Numbered from the stretch's first letter, positions 16,063 through 24,801 are shown. The stretch is 64,000 nt of DNA from Candidatus Caenarcanales bacterium (GCA_020050435.1 JAGVKQ010000017.1:124001-188000); one strand, 5' to 3'. The notes: generated by a model not told the origin, from the sequence alone. Numbers and translations are program-made.

Positions 16063-16587
16063 ATGGACATAACTAACTTTTTAAGTTCTATTCCTGGTCT
16101 TGTAACTTGGATTGTTTCAGACTTCTTTAAAGTTGTACTTATTATATTTTTATCCTTTTTCTTAAAGAACTCTATGGACGTGGCTGCCGATAAGCTCGTA
16201 CAGAAAACAGGAAACAATAGAAGATTAATTACAATAAGACAAATTATGCACTCTGTAAGCAGTGGAATCATAATTACCATTGCACTTATTATGATTTTGC
16301 ATCATTTAGGTCTTGATACTACACCCATTCTTGCTGGTGCTAGTTTGTTAGGTGTTGCATTTGGACTTGGTTTTCAGCATACAGCTAAAGATTTTATAAA
16401 TGGTTTTTTTATTTTATTTGAGGATCAATTTATAGTAGGCGATAAAGTAAAAATCGAAAACTTTACTGGCACAGTTGAAAAAGTAACTCTAAGAAGCACT
16501 ACTATAAGAGATTTAGATGGGAATTTACACATAATTTCAAATGGATCTATAGAGCAAATTACTGTTTTGAAAGATAAAAAAGGATAG
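16063..16587 (+). CDS. Short MscS-family mechanosensitive channel-like protein
   Basis: A small membrane protein with the core of the MscS fold: transmembrane segments near WIVSDFFKVVLIIFLSFFLK and SSGIIITIALIMILHHLGLD, then the pore-lining helix LAGASLLGVAFGLGFQHTAK and the beta domain FEDQFIVGDKVKIENFTGTV. The cytoplasmic C-terminal vestibule is nearly missing, so the protein (174 residues) is much shorter than MscS. I chose the ATG at 16063; a frame-extending TTG lies at 16027, inside a small GGTTTGCAAACC palindrome. It sits between atpA and gltX on the same strand and may relieve osmotic stress. Function is inferred from the fold. Confidence 0.8.
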   Translation: MDITNFLSSIPGLVTWIVSDFFKVVLIIFLSFFLKNSMDVAADKLVQKTGNNRRLITIRQIMHSVSSGIIITIALIMILHHLGLDTTPILAGASLLGVAFGLGFQHTAKDFINGFFILFEDQFIVGDKVKIENFTGTVEKVTLRSTTIRDLDGNLHIISNGSIEQITVLKDKKG

Positions 16588-16596
16588 AATTAAAAC

Positions 16597-18042
16597 ATGA
16601 CAAATAAAGAAATCAGAGTTCGTATAGCACCAAGTCCTACTGGAAGCTTACATTTAGGGACAGTAAGAACTGCTCTTTATAACTATCTTCTTGCTAAAAA
16701 ACTAGGTGGGAAGTTTATACTTCGCGTAGAAGACACTGACGTTCAAAGAAATAAAGATGAATACACTAAAGGTATCTTAGATGGGTTTAAGTGGTTAAAC
16801 ATAGATTTCGATGAAGGTCCCATCTATCAAAGTGACAGATTAGATATTTATAAAAAGTGTGCGGAAAAGCTTTTAAGTGAGGGAAAAGCCTATCATTGTT
16901 TTTGTACCACTGAAGAACTCGATGACTTAAGAAAAATTCAAAGAGCAGCAAAACAGCCAGAAAAATACGATAACAGGCATAGAAATCTCACTGAAGATCA
17001 AAAGAAACAATTCATAGAAGAAGGAAGAAAAGCTATTATTAGATTTAAACTCCCTGATAATACTGACATTAAGTGGAATGATGAAATCAGAGGACCTATT
17101 TCTGTAAACACCAGTGATCTTGGTGGAGATCCAGTGATTATGAGAGCTGATGGTATTCCTCTGTATAATTTTGCAGTGGTTATAGATGATGGTGAAATGA
17201 GAATGTCACATGTTATTCGTGGTGATGATCACCTTCACAATACAGCCAAACAAATCCCTATGTTTGAAGCTCTTGGGTTTACCTTGCCTTCTTTTGGACA
17301 TGCACCCTTGATTTTTTCCCAAGACAGAGAAAAACTTAGTAAGAGAAAACATGGTGAAATTGCAAATATAGCTAAATACCAAAATGAAGGATATCTTCCT
17401 GAAGCTCTAAGTAATTATCTAATTCACATGAGCTGGACCATACCAGGCAATTCAGAAAAAGAAATATTTACCATAGATGAGGCTGCTCCACTTTTTGAAC
17501 TTTCTAGAATTAGCAAGAATCCAGCTGTCTACGATATTGATAAATTAAACTGGTTCAACAATCACTACATAAAAGAAAAATCTCTCGAAGAAGTTTACAA
17601 GATGTCTAAAAAATATCTTGAACCTACTTTAAACCTATCAATGTATTCAGAAGAACAGATTTTAAAAATGGTAGATGCTATAAAAGCTGGCTTAAATAAG
17701 CTAGATGAAGTACCAGGACTAATTAAATTTTTCTTCGATGAGAATATGCCTATAGATACTGATGAAAATAAAGCTATTCTCAGTACTGAAAATGCAAAGA
17801 AAGTTTTAGAAAAGCTTTTAGCTTCTCTAGATAAGCTAGACTTCTCAAATCCACCTGCATGTAAAAAAACAGTCGATGAAATAGGAAAAGAATTAAGTCT
17901 AAAAGGAAAAGATTTATATTGGCCTATTAGAGTGGCTATTTCAGGTTCTAATAAAGGACCTGATTTAGGTCTTGTAATTTCACTTCTTGGAAAAGAAAGA
18001 ATTAAAAGTAGAATTGAAAGAGCGTTGAAGGTTTTGGTGTAG
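16597..18042 (+). CDS. gltX: Glutamyl-tRNA synthetase
   Basis: A class I aminoacyl-tRNA synthetase of 481 residues that charges tRNA-Glu (possibly also tRNA-Gln when GatCAB is present). The HIGH-type motif is PSPTGSLHLGTVRTALYNYL near residue 18, and the KMSKS-type motif is DREKLSKRKHG near residue 246. The first half (VRIAPSPTG, FILRVEDTD) is highly typical; the anticodon-binding C-terminus is shorter and more divergent. A TAGAAT box overlapping the preceding gene's stop lies exactly 6 nt before the ATG with no Shine-Dalgarno, a possible leaderless start. Confidence 0.97.
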   Translation: MTNKEIRVRIAPSPTGSLHLGTVRTALYNYLLAKKLGGKFILRVEDTDVQRNKDEYTKGILDGFKWLNIDFDEGPIYQSDRLDIYKKCAEKLLSEGKAYHCFCTTEELDDLRKIQRAAKQPEKYDNRHRNLTEDQKKQFIEEGRKAIIRFKLPDNTDIKWNDEIRGPISVNTSDLGGDPVIMRADGIPLYNFAVVIDDGEMRMSHVIRGDDHLHNTAKQIPMFEALGFTLPSFGHAPLIFSQDREKLSKRKHGEIANIAKYQNEGYLPEALSNYLIHMSWTIPGNSEKEIFTIDEAAPLFELSRISKNPAVYDIDKLNWFNNHYIKEKSLEEVYKMSKKYLEPTLNLSMYSEEQILKMVDAIKAGLNKLDEVPGLIKFFFDENMPIDTDENKAILSTENAKKVLEKLLASLDKLDFSNPPACKKTVDEIGKELSLKGKDLYWPIRVAISGSNKGPDLGLVISLLGKERIKSRIERALKVLV

Positions 18043-18091
18043 TTGATACCCTCGGTTACATTTGTTATGTTCTTGATACCCTGGGTTACAT
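18043..18091. repeat. Two tandem 19-bp direct repeats upstream of the ORF6N gene
   Basis: TTGATACCCTCGGTTACAT (18043-18061) and TTGATACCCTGGGTTACAT (18073-18091) differ at one base and are spaced 30 bp apart. Each contains an imperfect dyad (GATACC...GGTTAC). They lie between the gltX stop and the ATG at 18134 and look like operators or a regulatory array for the downstream gene. Confidence 0.6.
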
Positions 18092-18133
18092 CTTAACTTT
18101 CGATTTTTTGACTTGTGATTTAATGTTTTTCCT

Positions 18134-18652
18134 ATGAAAGCCCTAGTTTCTGTAAATAAAATCGAAAGTAAGATCCATCTGATCAGAGGAAAGAAGGTAA
18201 TGATTGATTTTGATCTTGCTGAAATGTATGGTGTGGAAACAAAGAAACTCATTCAAGCAACAAAGAGAAATATTCAAAGATTTCCAGATGACTTCATGTT
18301 CCAACTTACTGATAATGAACATCGAGCTTTGAGGTCACAAATTGTGACCTCAAAGAAAGGAAAAGGAGGCAGGCGATACTTACCCTATGCTTTTACAGAG
18401 CCAGGAGTAGCCATGCTCTCCTCAATACTTAATTCAAGTAAAGCAGTAAAGGTAAATATTGAAATTATAAGAACTTTTATAAGACTTAGAGAATATATTC
18501 AAAGTAATAAAGAGTTTGCTTATAAATTAAATGAGCTAGAATCTAAGGTAAGTAGTCATGATAAAGAAATAAAATCCATCTTTAGTGCTATAAGACAATT
18601 AATGAAAGATGAATCTAAGCCAAAAAGAAAAATTGGTTTTCATATCGACTAG
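18134..18652 (+). CDS. ORF6N-domain DNA-binding protein
   Basis: A 172-residue protein. Residues about 10-95 match the ORF6N domain found in phage and bacterial DNA-binding proteins: IHLIRGKKVMIDFDLAEMYG, then VETKKLIQATKRNIQRFPDD and FMFQLTDNEHRALRSQIVTS, then the aromatic block RRYLPYAFTEPGVAMLSSIL. A predicted coiled coil follows (ELESKVSSHDKEIKSIFSAI) and a basic tail. The family is common in mobile elements and often occurs as solitary genes; no phage structural genes are nearby. Tandem 19-bp repeats upstream suggest autoregulation, which is inference. No clear Shine-Dalgarno precedes the ATG. Confidence 0.88.
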   Translation: MKALVSVNKIESKIHLIRGKKVMIDFDLAEMYGVETKKLIQATKRNIQRFPDDFMFQLTDNEHRALRSQIVTSKKGKGGRRYLPYAFTEPGVAMLSSILNSSKAVKVNIEIIRTFIRLREYIQSNKEFAYKLNELESKVSSHDKEIKSIFSAIRQLMKDESKPKRKIGFHID

Positions 18653-18781
18653 ATATACTTAAATGCATTTCAGATAACAAACAGTAATCACATTTTTAAC
18701 GGCATTCTAATTATTTCTAAATCAGTTTTTAACTTTTCAACTGTTTTCTAGAATATTTTTACTATTTACTTGATTTACGTG

Positions 18782-18861
18782 TTGACAACGGGGACTTAAT
18801 ATGGTAAGATTACTTCATACACACATTAAAAGAGGGCGGTTTTATCACCGCTCTTTTTTTT
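18782..18861 (+). ncRNA. Putative short transcript: promoter running straight into a terminator
   Basis: TTGACA (18782-18787), a 17-bp spacer and TAAGAT (18805-18810) form a good promoter. About 18 bp past the -10 begins a hairpin (AAAAGA 18828-18833, GG bulge, GCGGT 18836-18840; loop TTTATC; ACCGC 18847-18851, then TCTTTT) with an uninterrupted T-run to 18861. This would yield an RNA of roughly 45 nt without room for a protein. The hairpin could also simply terminate the minus-strand gene ending at 18919. No sRNA family is recognised. Confidence 0.4.
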
Positions 18862-18918
18862 GCCGTTTTTACCATAGAAGTCAATCTATGCAATCTTATG
18901 GCTTATTGCATTGAGCCC

Positions 18919-19164
18919 CTACTTAGGAGCAAATACACACTTGCCAAAATCCTGCCCTGACATAAACCTTCCAAACTCTGTAGTAGGCGTTCTAAGTCCT
19001 ACCATCACACAGACAACAGAAATCACAACACCAATAATCAATGAATAGGTAATCTTATTTTTTTCTTCTTTATTTGGTAGTCCCTTATATGTTCTTATAA
19101 TTAAATAAACTAAGCCAATTATAGGCACTATTAATATTAAAGCCATGATTGATTCTAAAAGCAT
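18919..19164 (-). CDS. Small two-helix membrane protein
   Basis: An 81-residue protein with two transmembrane segments: ESIMALILIVPIIGLVYLII near the N-terminus and ITYSLIIGVVISVVCVMVGL in the middle, separated by the basic loop RTYKGLPNKEEKNK. A polar C-terminus follows (FMSGQDFGKCVF). The ATG follows a TAGGAGAAAA Shine-Dalgarno. It is 12 bp downstream of the BASS transporter gene and probably co-transcribed with it and hisI. Function unknown; an accessory subunit of the transporter is one possibility, based only on position. Confidence 0.7.
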   Translation of the reverse strand: MLLESIMALILIVPIIGLVYLIIRTYKGLPNKEEKNKITYSLIIGVVISVVCVMVGLRTPTTEFGRFMSGQDFGKCVFAPK

Positions 19165-19176
19165 TTTTTCTCCTAC

Positions 19177-20115
19177 CTAATTATACTTGTCTGCTGACTT
19201 TCTCCAAATAGCAGCTAATAAGCTAGCTATAAGTGAGTGAAAGAGACTGGAGATGGCAGATGGTGTTGCTACAAGAGGATTGGCAAAGTTTGCACGGGCA
19301 AGAACTACACCCAAGCCTGAGTTTTGCATTCCCACTTCTATAGAAATGGTTCTGCTAGCTATTTCATCTTTTGAAAGAAGTTTACTAAATACATATCCAA
19401 AAATAAAACCCAATGTATGAAGCGAAAATACAGCTGCTATTAATTTCCAACCGGAATGAATAATTTGATCTCTACCTGCACCAATAATACTAGCCACTAT
19501 TAAGCAAATAAAAAGAATAGAAGTAAGTGGCATAACAGGAATAATTTTCCTTGTAATCCCTGGCAAAAATCTATTCATAACTAAACCCAGAACTATAGGG
19601 AAAATTACAACTTGAAGAGTACTGGTAAAAAGTCCAATTGCATTTACTTCTATTCTATTGCCTGTAAATAAAAGCGTTAGTGCTGGGGTAAGGATTATAG
19701 CTATTAAAGTAGAAATAGAAGTCATGGTCACTGATAAAACTACATTTCCACGAGCAAGGTAAGTTATTACATTTGATGCAGTACCACCAGGGCAACATGC
19801 CACTAAAATTAAACCTACAGCTAAAGGAGTCTCTAATTTAAAAACTTCAGCACAAAACCATCCTGAATAAGGCATTATTGTGTACTGTAAAATCAAGCCA
19901 AGAAAAACAAGTTTAGGATATTTCATTACACCTTTAAAGTCTTCAAGTGTAAGCGTAAGTCCCATTCCCAACATAATAACTCCAAGTCCATAAGTAATAA
20001 GGTTTCCTGAAAACCAGGTGAATAGTTTTGGATAATAAAATGAAATAACACTGGCTACAAGTACTATGAAAGGAAAAGCATTTGTAATCTTAGAAATAGT
20101 TTTATTAAAGTCCAT
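19177..20115 (-). CDS. Bile acid:sodium symporter (BASS) family transporter
   Basis: A 312-residue inner-membrane protein with about 9-10 hydrophobic segments. The family hallmarks are LGVIMLGMGLTLTLEDFKGV, VACCPGGTASNVITYLARGN and ISIEVGMQNSGLGVVLARAN, which form the crossover and sodium-binding regions. BASS members in bacteria and plastids carry organic acids such as pyruvate or pantoate in symport with Na+, so the true substrate is not necessarily a bile acid and cannot be told here. The ATG overlaps the hisI stop by one base, so the two genes are translationally coupled. Confidence 0.92.
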   Translation of the reverse strand: MDFNKTISKITNAFPFIVLVASVISFYYPKLFTWFSGNLITYGLGVIMLGMGLTLTLEDFKGVMKYPKLVFLGLILQYTIMPYSGWFCAEVFKLETPLAVGLILVACCPGGTASNVITYLARGNVVLSVTMTSISTLIAIILTPALTLLFTGNRIEVNAIGLFTSTLQVVIFPIVLGLVMNRFLPGITRKIIPVMPLTSILFICLIVASIIGAGRDQIIHSGWKLIAAVFSLHTLGFIFGYVFSKLLSKDEIASRTISIEVGMQNSGLGVVLARANFANPLVATPSAISSLFHSLIASLLAAIWRKSADKYN

Positions 20116-20462
20116 TATATTATTTTATTAAAGAAACATGACCTGCTTCCTGTATGGCATGCAGCTCCACCAAGTTGTTCTACCTTAACCAAAATCGTAT
20201 CATTGTCACAGTCATAATAAAGTTCTTTTATTTTTTGAACTTCGCCAGATTTATGCCCTTTATGCCAAAGCTCTTCTCTGGACCTGCTGTAAAAATATGT
20301 TTCTTTAGTCTCTAGTGTTTTTTGAAAAGACTCTTTACTCATAAAAGCTACCATTAGAATTTCATTGTCTTTATAATCCTGAACTATTGCAGGTACTAGC
20401 CCCACACCCTTCCAATTCAGTTTTGAAAAGTCTATTTTTTCTGCTATTTCTTTAACGTCCAT
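20115..20462 (-). CDS. hisI: Phosphoribosyl-AMP cyclohydrolase
   Basis: A 115-residue single-domain HisI, which opens the purine ring of phosphoribosyl-AMP in histidine synthesis. Diagnostic segments are [20 protein letters not shown] and [20 protein letters not shown], then the metal-binding [20 protein letters not shown] with CHTGSRSCF carrying the zinc cysteines. There is no fused HisE domain and no other his genes are in the window, so the pathway is scattered. It starts the hisI-BASS-small membrane protein operon. Confidence 0.95.
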   Translation of the reverse strand: MDVKEIAEKIDFSKLNWKGVGLVPAIVQDYKDNEILMVAFMSKESFQKTLETKETYFYSRSREELWHKGHKSGEVQKIKELYYDCDNDTILVKVEQLGGAACHTGSRSCFFNKII

Positions 20463-20482
20463 TATTTCTTATTCCTGTTTCA

Positions 20483-20568
20483 CGTCATTGCGAGCCGAAT
20501 AAAATGAGGCGTGGCAATCTACTAACGTTGTCGAGATTGCTTCGTCACTGGCGCTCCTCGCAATGACG
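20483..20568. repeat. 86-bp palindromic interspersed repeat, copy 1 (CGTCATTGCGAG ends)
   Basis: The ends are perfect 12-bp inverted repeats, CGTCATTGCGAG (20483-20494) and CTCGCAATGACG (20557-20568). The interior also folds (GGCAATCT...AGATTGC). A second copy lies at 36519-36610. Similar attgcgag palindromes occur interspersed in many bacterial genomes. It sits between hisI (upstream side) and the next hairpin and encodes nothing. Confidence 0.85.
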
Positions 20569-20697
20569 CAAATCCTTTACCCTATTTTAACATAATGGGT
20601 GTTAAATTTGTTTTTTAACCATTTCTTAGTTGACATTAGACTTTTAATTTGCGAATATAAAAGTACGGGATTGACCAACAGTAGGATTTAACAAGGC

Positions 20698-20723
20698 AAA
20701 GGGACAGGTAAAACTGTCTCTTT
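20698..20723 (+). terminator. Hairpin terminator between hisI and the saccharopine-dehydrogenase-like gene
   Basis: A 10-bp stem (20698-20707 with 20714-20723, one G-T pair) has the loop GTAAAA and the plus-strand tail TTTTTCATTTTC. It ends transcripts from the region or, on the other strand, the minus gene ending at 20736. A TTGACA at 20630-20635 with a weak -10 (AATATA) upstream could make this a second short promoter-terminator unit. Confidence 0.6.
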
Positions 20724-20735
20724 TTCATTTTCAAC

Positions 20736-21797
20736 TTATTTCATCATCTTTTGAAATTCTTTTCTTCCAATAGGCTCTTTCTCTTTTTGATAGCCTTGTT
20801 TTTCTTGGATTTCAAGATAGTTTTCTTTAGCAGGCATAAGATGTGGCATTACATCAGCAGATGTAAGAACTCCCCTTACACCTAAATCATATAGCCATAA
20901 TCCACTCTTCATATAACCTAAAACTGGGCCATTTACATTGGCAGCCATTGTAGTTTCATCACCTAAAACAAACTGGTGAGTAGAAATTCTACCTTCAAAA
21001 GTTCTGCCAGTAATTCTTACATTTGTAGAAATAGGTTTTTTAGCATTTCTAGTGTCTACTAGCCCCCCAACTGTAACTTTATCTCTTGAACAAACGTTTG
21101 CAAATTCAAGCATTACATCATCAGCATGCTCCATGTTATGTAGTTCTAACACTCCATTTCTCTTATCTAATTCCTTTATAATTTCTTCATCACTCATGCG
21201 AGAAACTATTTCTGGATTAAATCCTTCAAGGTGTGCAATATCTTCTCTAATCGTAGCTTTGTAAGTATCCCAGTTTGCTATACCTACACCAAAAGTAATC
21301 GTTACATCTAAAACTTCTACAAATGATTGTGCTGCAAGAGATGCTGCTGCTGTTAAAAGTCCTGGTGTAGCACCACATCCTGTAAGATACAATATCCCTG
21401 CTTTTTTCAATTCAGGATCTAAATCTTTAATCATTTCAACTGCTCTTGTTCTCTTCAAAGCATCCACTAAAACACCCTTGAAACCAGTTTTTATAATTTC
21501 ATTTGTTACATTGGGAATAAATTCATTTGGAAGATTAGGCAGTGCAATAAAAATTGTATTGATTTTATCTTTATGACTTGAGATTAAATCTATAATTGAT
21601 TTTGATGATGGTACTGAACCTGGAATACTAGCAATTTCTTTTGCTTCTTTAACAGTTAAGCCATTAATACCATTTTCATTAAATAAATACCCACTGCTAT
21701 CACAGATACCCACAAGATTAAATTCTTTTTTTTGTTCAATTAAAAGAGCCATATTCTTACCTAAGCCGCCAGCTCCAAGTATTGCTGCATTAATCAT
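20736..21797 (-). CDS. Saccharopine-dehydrogenase-like NAD(P)-binding oxidoreductase
   Basis: A 353-residue cytoplasmic protein with an N-terminal Rossmann motif, MINAAILGAGGLGKNMALLI. It continues with INTIFIALPNLPNEFIPN, FKGVLVDALKRTRAVEMI and the LTGCGATPGLLTAAASLAAQ segment typical of the saccharopine/homospermidine dehydrogenase superfamily. Cyanobacteria carry similar proteins annotated only as saccharopine-dehydrogenase-like. The substrate is unknown. The ATG at 21797 has an AAGGAGAT Shine-Dalgarno. It is monocistronic, with a hairpin downstream, and divergent from the FNR-like gene. Confidence 0.8.
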   Translation of the reverse strand: MINAAILGAGGLGKNMALLIEQKKEFNLVGICDSSGYLFNENGINGLTVKEAKEIASIPGSVPSSKSIIDLISSHKDKINTIFIALPNLPNEFIPNVTNEIIKTGFKGVLVDALKRTRAVEMIKDLDPELKKAGILYLTGCGATPGLLTAAASLAAQSFVEVLDVTITFGVGIANWDTYKATIREDIAHLEGFNPEIVSRMSDEEIIKELDKRNGVLELHNMEHADDVMLEFANVCSRDKVTVGGLVDTRNAKKPISTNVRITGRTFEGRISTHQFVLGDETTMAANVNGPVLGYMKSGLWLYDLGVRGVLTSADVMPHLMPAKENYLEIQEKQGYQKEKEPIGRKEFQKMMK

Positions 21798-21903
21798 AAA
21801 ATCTCCTTGATTTCTCTATTATAGAGTAATAACATTTACATTATACCGCAAAACAATTATCATTATTTTCCGTCTTAGTTTTTAGACAAGGGGTTAAAGA
21901 AAA

Positions 21904-22926
21904 ATGGTAACAGAAAAAATTCATGACGTAATTATTATCGGTGGCGGACCAGCAGGGCTTATGGCTGCATTTTATTGTGGAACAGGTGGCATGAAGCCTG
22001 TAATTTTAGAATCATTAGATTTTCTTGGTGGTCAACCTGCAGCACTTTATCCAGAAAAACCTGTTTATGATATTCCTGGACTTATAGAAGTAAATGGTCA
22101 AACTCTTGCAAGTACACTTACTGAACAAGCAATGCAAATAGAACCAATTGTAGAGTTCAATCAAAGTGTAGAAGAAATCAAAAAAGAAAATGACGTTTTT
22201 AACATTATCTGCAAATCAGGAAAAGTATATAAATGCAAAGCTATCATAATAGCCACTGGTAAGGGTGCTTTTTCACCGATTAAATTAAACGTCCCCGGTG
22301 AAGAAGAGTTTACTGGTAAAGGTGTCATGTACACTGTAAAACATTTATCTGATTTTAAAGGACAAGATGTTCTTATATTAGGTGGTGGCGACAGTGCAAT
22401 GGACTGGACATGCACACTTAAAAACATTGCTAAAAGCGTAACATTAATTCATAGGCGTGATGGTTTTAAAGCACACATAGGCGCTGTAAATCAAATAAAA
22501 GCATTGGCTGAAGCTGGAGAAATAAATTTTCATATTCCATATGAAATAAGACAAATTGAGGGAAAAGGAAAAGTAGAGAAAGTAACTATTTTTAATAACC
22601 AAACTCAAGAAGAAAAATCTTTCCCTGTACAAAGTGTAATTATTTGTGCTGGATTTAAGCCCACATCTGATGCATTAAAAAAATGGGGACTTCAGTTAAA
22701 TGAAAAAGGATTTATAGTCACTAATGAAATCTGCAGGACAAACATAGAAGGCATATTTGCAATCGGTGATGCTACTGAATATCCAGGGAAAAGACATCTT
22801 ATAGTTATGGAATTTGGGGAAGCTGCTTCTGCTGCTGGTTTTGCTTCTACTCACATTTACGGTAAAGGTAAAGGCGGAGCTGAGTGGTGGAGCGGCCCTA
22901 AGAAAAAAGAATCTGTGACTATATAA
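21904..22926 (+). CDS. Ferredoxin/flavodoxin-NADP+ reductase of thioredoxin-reductase-like type
   Basis: A 340-residue flavoprotein with an FAD-binding IIIGGGPAGLMAAFYCGTGG at the N-terminus, a second nucleotide-binding motif VLILGGGDSAMDWTCTLKNI near residue 160, HRRDGFKAH, and the C-terminal FAD block GIFAIGDATEYPGKRHLIVM. It lacks the redox CxxC of thioredoxin reductases in the NADP domain, and its tail EAASAAGFASTHIY fits the YumC-type ferredoxin-NADP+ reductases. The product therefore probably moves electrons between NADPH and ferredoxin or flavodoxin. The Shine-Dalgarno is AAGGGG before the ATG at 21904. Confidence 0.85.
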   Translation: MVTEKIHDVIIIGGGPAGLMAAFYCGTGGMKPVILESLDFLGGQPAALYPEKPVYDIPGLIEVNGQTLASTLTEQAMQIEPIVEFNQSVEEIKKENDVFNIICKSGKVYKCKAIIIATGKGAFSPIKLNVPGEEEFTGKGVMYTVKHLSDFKGQDVLILGGGDSAMDWTCTLKNIAKSVTLIHRRDGFKAHIGAVNQIKALAEAGEINFHIPYEIRQIEGKGKVEKVTIFNNQTQEEKSFPVQSVIICAGFKPTSDALKKWGLQLNEKGFIVTNEICRTNIEGIFAIGDATEYPGKRHLIVMEFGEAASAAGFASTHIYGKGKGGAEWWSGPKKKESVTI

Positions 22927-22927
22927 A

Positions 22928-23107
22928 TTAAGATGGGATTGCGGTAACAGCCTTGCTTATGGCTGCACTTATTCTAGCTCCCAGAGTAGTTACTACTGCT
23001 GCTATTGTTACTAGAATTAAGCCTAATATCAATGCATATTCCGCCATTGCTGTGGCTTCTTCATCAAATAAAAATATAAAACATTTCTCGTAATTAAAAG
23101 CTTTCAT
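22928..23107 (-). CDS. flp: Flp-type (type IVb) pilin
   Basis: A 59-residue reading frame on the minus strand. It has a short leader (MKAFNYEKCFIFLFDEEATA), the type IVb pilin motif MAEYALILGLILVTIAAVVT with the invariant Glu and Tyr, and a small amphipathic tail (LGARISAAISKAVTAIPS). This is the Flp/Tad pilin pattern: a charged DEE before a hydrophobic helix with Glu-Tyr, expected to be cut by a TadV-type prepilin peptidase. A TATAAT box lies exactly 6 nt before the ATG, supporting this start. It converges with the FNR-like gene, whose stop is 2 bp from this stop. No tad assembly ATPase is in the window. Confidence 0.85.
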   Translation of the reverse strand: MKAFNYEKCFIFLFDEEATAMAEYALILGLILVTIAAVVTTLGARISAAISKAVTAIPS

Positions 23108-23160
23108 ATATATATTATATCTTTATTTTAGTTGATAAAGGTTGACCATTTATAAAATTT

Positions 23161-23192
23161 TACCTTAAATAATAGAGCTAGTATTTAGGGTA
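23161..23192 (-). terminator. Hairpin downstream of the 530-aa unknown gene
   Basis: TACCTTAAATA (23161-23171) pairs with TATTTAGGGTA (23182-23192) with one mismatch and a 10-nt loop. It lies just past the stop at 23209. The following minus-strand bases AAAATTTTAT are only a weak U-tract, so it is a modest terminator. Confidence 0.4.
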
Positions 23193-23208
23193 AGCTACTC
23201 TACCAGCA

Positions 23209-24801
23209 CTATGCAGTTGATGCTTTGTCCCAATCTGGGAATCTTTTTGAAAATGCCTCCCTTACAAAAGCTTGTTGAGTTTCACCAAGAATGTCTATAA
23301 TTTCATATATGGTTTCACATGTTTCATTGCTAAAGGGTTGACTCTCAGTTGATTTTACTTGCAAAGCCTCTAAGAGTAAATCTATATTTAGGTATTTTTC
23401 TGGTATTTCTAGCCTTTGAATGAAACCTTTAATAATTTTATACTCAGCAGAAGGGAGGAGAGTTCCTAAGGCTTTTTGTATTTCTTTATCAATTGCTTCA
23501 TGAGTCTGTTTATCTAAAAGAACTCCCTCTTTAGAAATCCAAAGCCATGAATAAGAATACTTTAAAGCTTTGACTTCATTACTATCATTATTATTTATAG
23601 TAAAGTCTTCTCCACCAATACACTTAAGTACATCTTCTAAAGAACTGATCCCGGACATCCTAAGAATATGAGGATTTGTCTCACTCTCAACAGCACTTAC
23701 TTCAAAATCAGCAACAACATTGGACGAGTTAAAGAAATTTCCTAAAAACTCCCTGTTTTTTCTAGAAAGAAATTGCTCTATATTTTCATCAACAAAATAT
23801 CTTCTTAAAGCATTATTTGAGTTTTTATCAACCTCAAAATATCCAGATTTAGCAAAAGAAATAAAATGACATAATGACTGAATTAAACTTTGAACGATTT
23901 CTTTATCTTGATTAGTGGTTTCATTGCCTGGCAAACCCATAGCTATAAATTCTTTATTTAATTCAATCATAGCTTTTTTAAAACTTTCTGGTGTAAATGT
24001 TAAAAGAATAAAAGGTTGGAAGTTTACATTTGAATCATGGGGAGATGAAAAAACATTTGCTGAGTTAACATATAAATTCACCAAGCCTCTTCTTTTATCA
24101 TATTGATGATCAAAAAACACATCAAGATTTTGCAATCCCTCATTGAGTCCATTAAATAAGTCATTGTAATCCGCACCCAATCTTTTTGATTGTGGAGAAC
24201 AGTTCATTTCCCATGCAGCTCTTATTCTTTGTTCAATCTGATCGACGCTTAATGATTCTCCATTTTCTAAATCATTTGACAAAGAACTGCCTTGACTAAA
24301 TTGTTGATATAAATCTAATAGTTTAGTAGTTTTTAATCTATCAACGTTTGTCAAAGAAGAAACTATTTTATTTAAAGACTTCATTATCTTTTTCTTACTG
24401 TCTATTGAAAATCTAAGTAGTGAGATATCATCAAGATTTTTAAGCTTATCTGTGACAATATTAACCCCCGATGAAATAACATCCACTCCAAGCACATTGC
24501 TCGGAGAGGGGGAAGAGGCAGCACCTGATACTCCAAGAAAAGTAATTAAGAGTGGTGTTATATACTTGTTCCAAATTGAATCACTATCTGAGTAAAACAT
24601 CTTATAAATAAAGTCTCCAACACCAACTGCTGCAACAAATGAGCCTATTAACTGCCCAACTGTTAATGAACCAGCTTTTTGAATTGCTGATCTTTTTTCA
24701 TAGGGAGTTCGAGCACACTTAGTCGACAAAGATCGCTGATGCCAGGAAGATGCAGGTTTGGCTGGTATTGTTTTTAGATTAACTTCTGCAACAGCTGTCA
24801 T
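23209..24801 (-). CDS. Unknown protein with two hydrophobic segments
   Basis: A 530-residue protein I do not recognise. The first 40 residues are S/T/K/R/P-rich (TIPAKPASSWHQRSLSTKCA). Hydrophobic stretches follow at about 45-65 (LTVGQLIGSFVAAVGVGDFI) and 80-95 (ITPLLITFLGVSGAASSPSP), possibly a membrane anchor. The remaining 400 or so residues are soluble, Ser/Asn/Leu/Asp-rich and helical, with no catalytic motif evident. No clear Shine-Dalgarno precedes the ATG at 24801. The N-terminal composition resembles other unknowns in this window. Confidence 0.65.
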   Translation of the reverse strand: MTAVAEVNLKTIPAKPASSWHQRSLSTKCARTPYEKRSAIQKAGSLTVGQLIGSFVAAVGVGDFIYKMFYSDSDSIWNKYITPLLITFLGVSGAASSPSPSNVLGVDVISSGVNIVTDKLKNLDDISLLRFSIDSKKKIMKSLNKIVSSLTNVDRLKTTKLLDLYQQFSQGSSLSNDLENGESLSVDQIEQRIRAAWEMNCSPQSKRLGADYNDLFNGLNEGLQNLDVFFDHQYDKRRGLVNLYVNSANVFSSPHDSNVNFQPFILLTFTPESFKKAMIELNKEFIAMGLPGNETTNQDKEIVQSLIQSLCHFISFAKSGYFEVDKNSNNALRRYFVDENIEQFLSRKNREFLGNFFNSSNVVADFEVSAVESETNPHILRMSGISSLEDVLKCIGGEDFTINNNDSNEVKALKYSYSWLWISKEGVLLDKQTHEAIDKEIQKALGTLLPSAEYKIIKGFIQRLEIPEKYLNIDLLLEALQVKSTESQPFSNETCETIYEIIDILGETQQAFVREAFSKRFPDWDKASTA

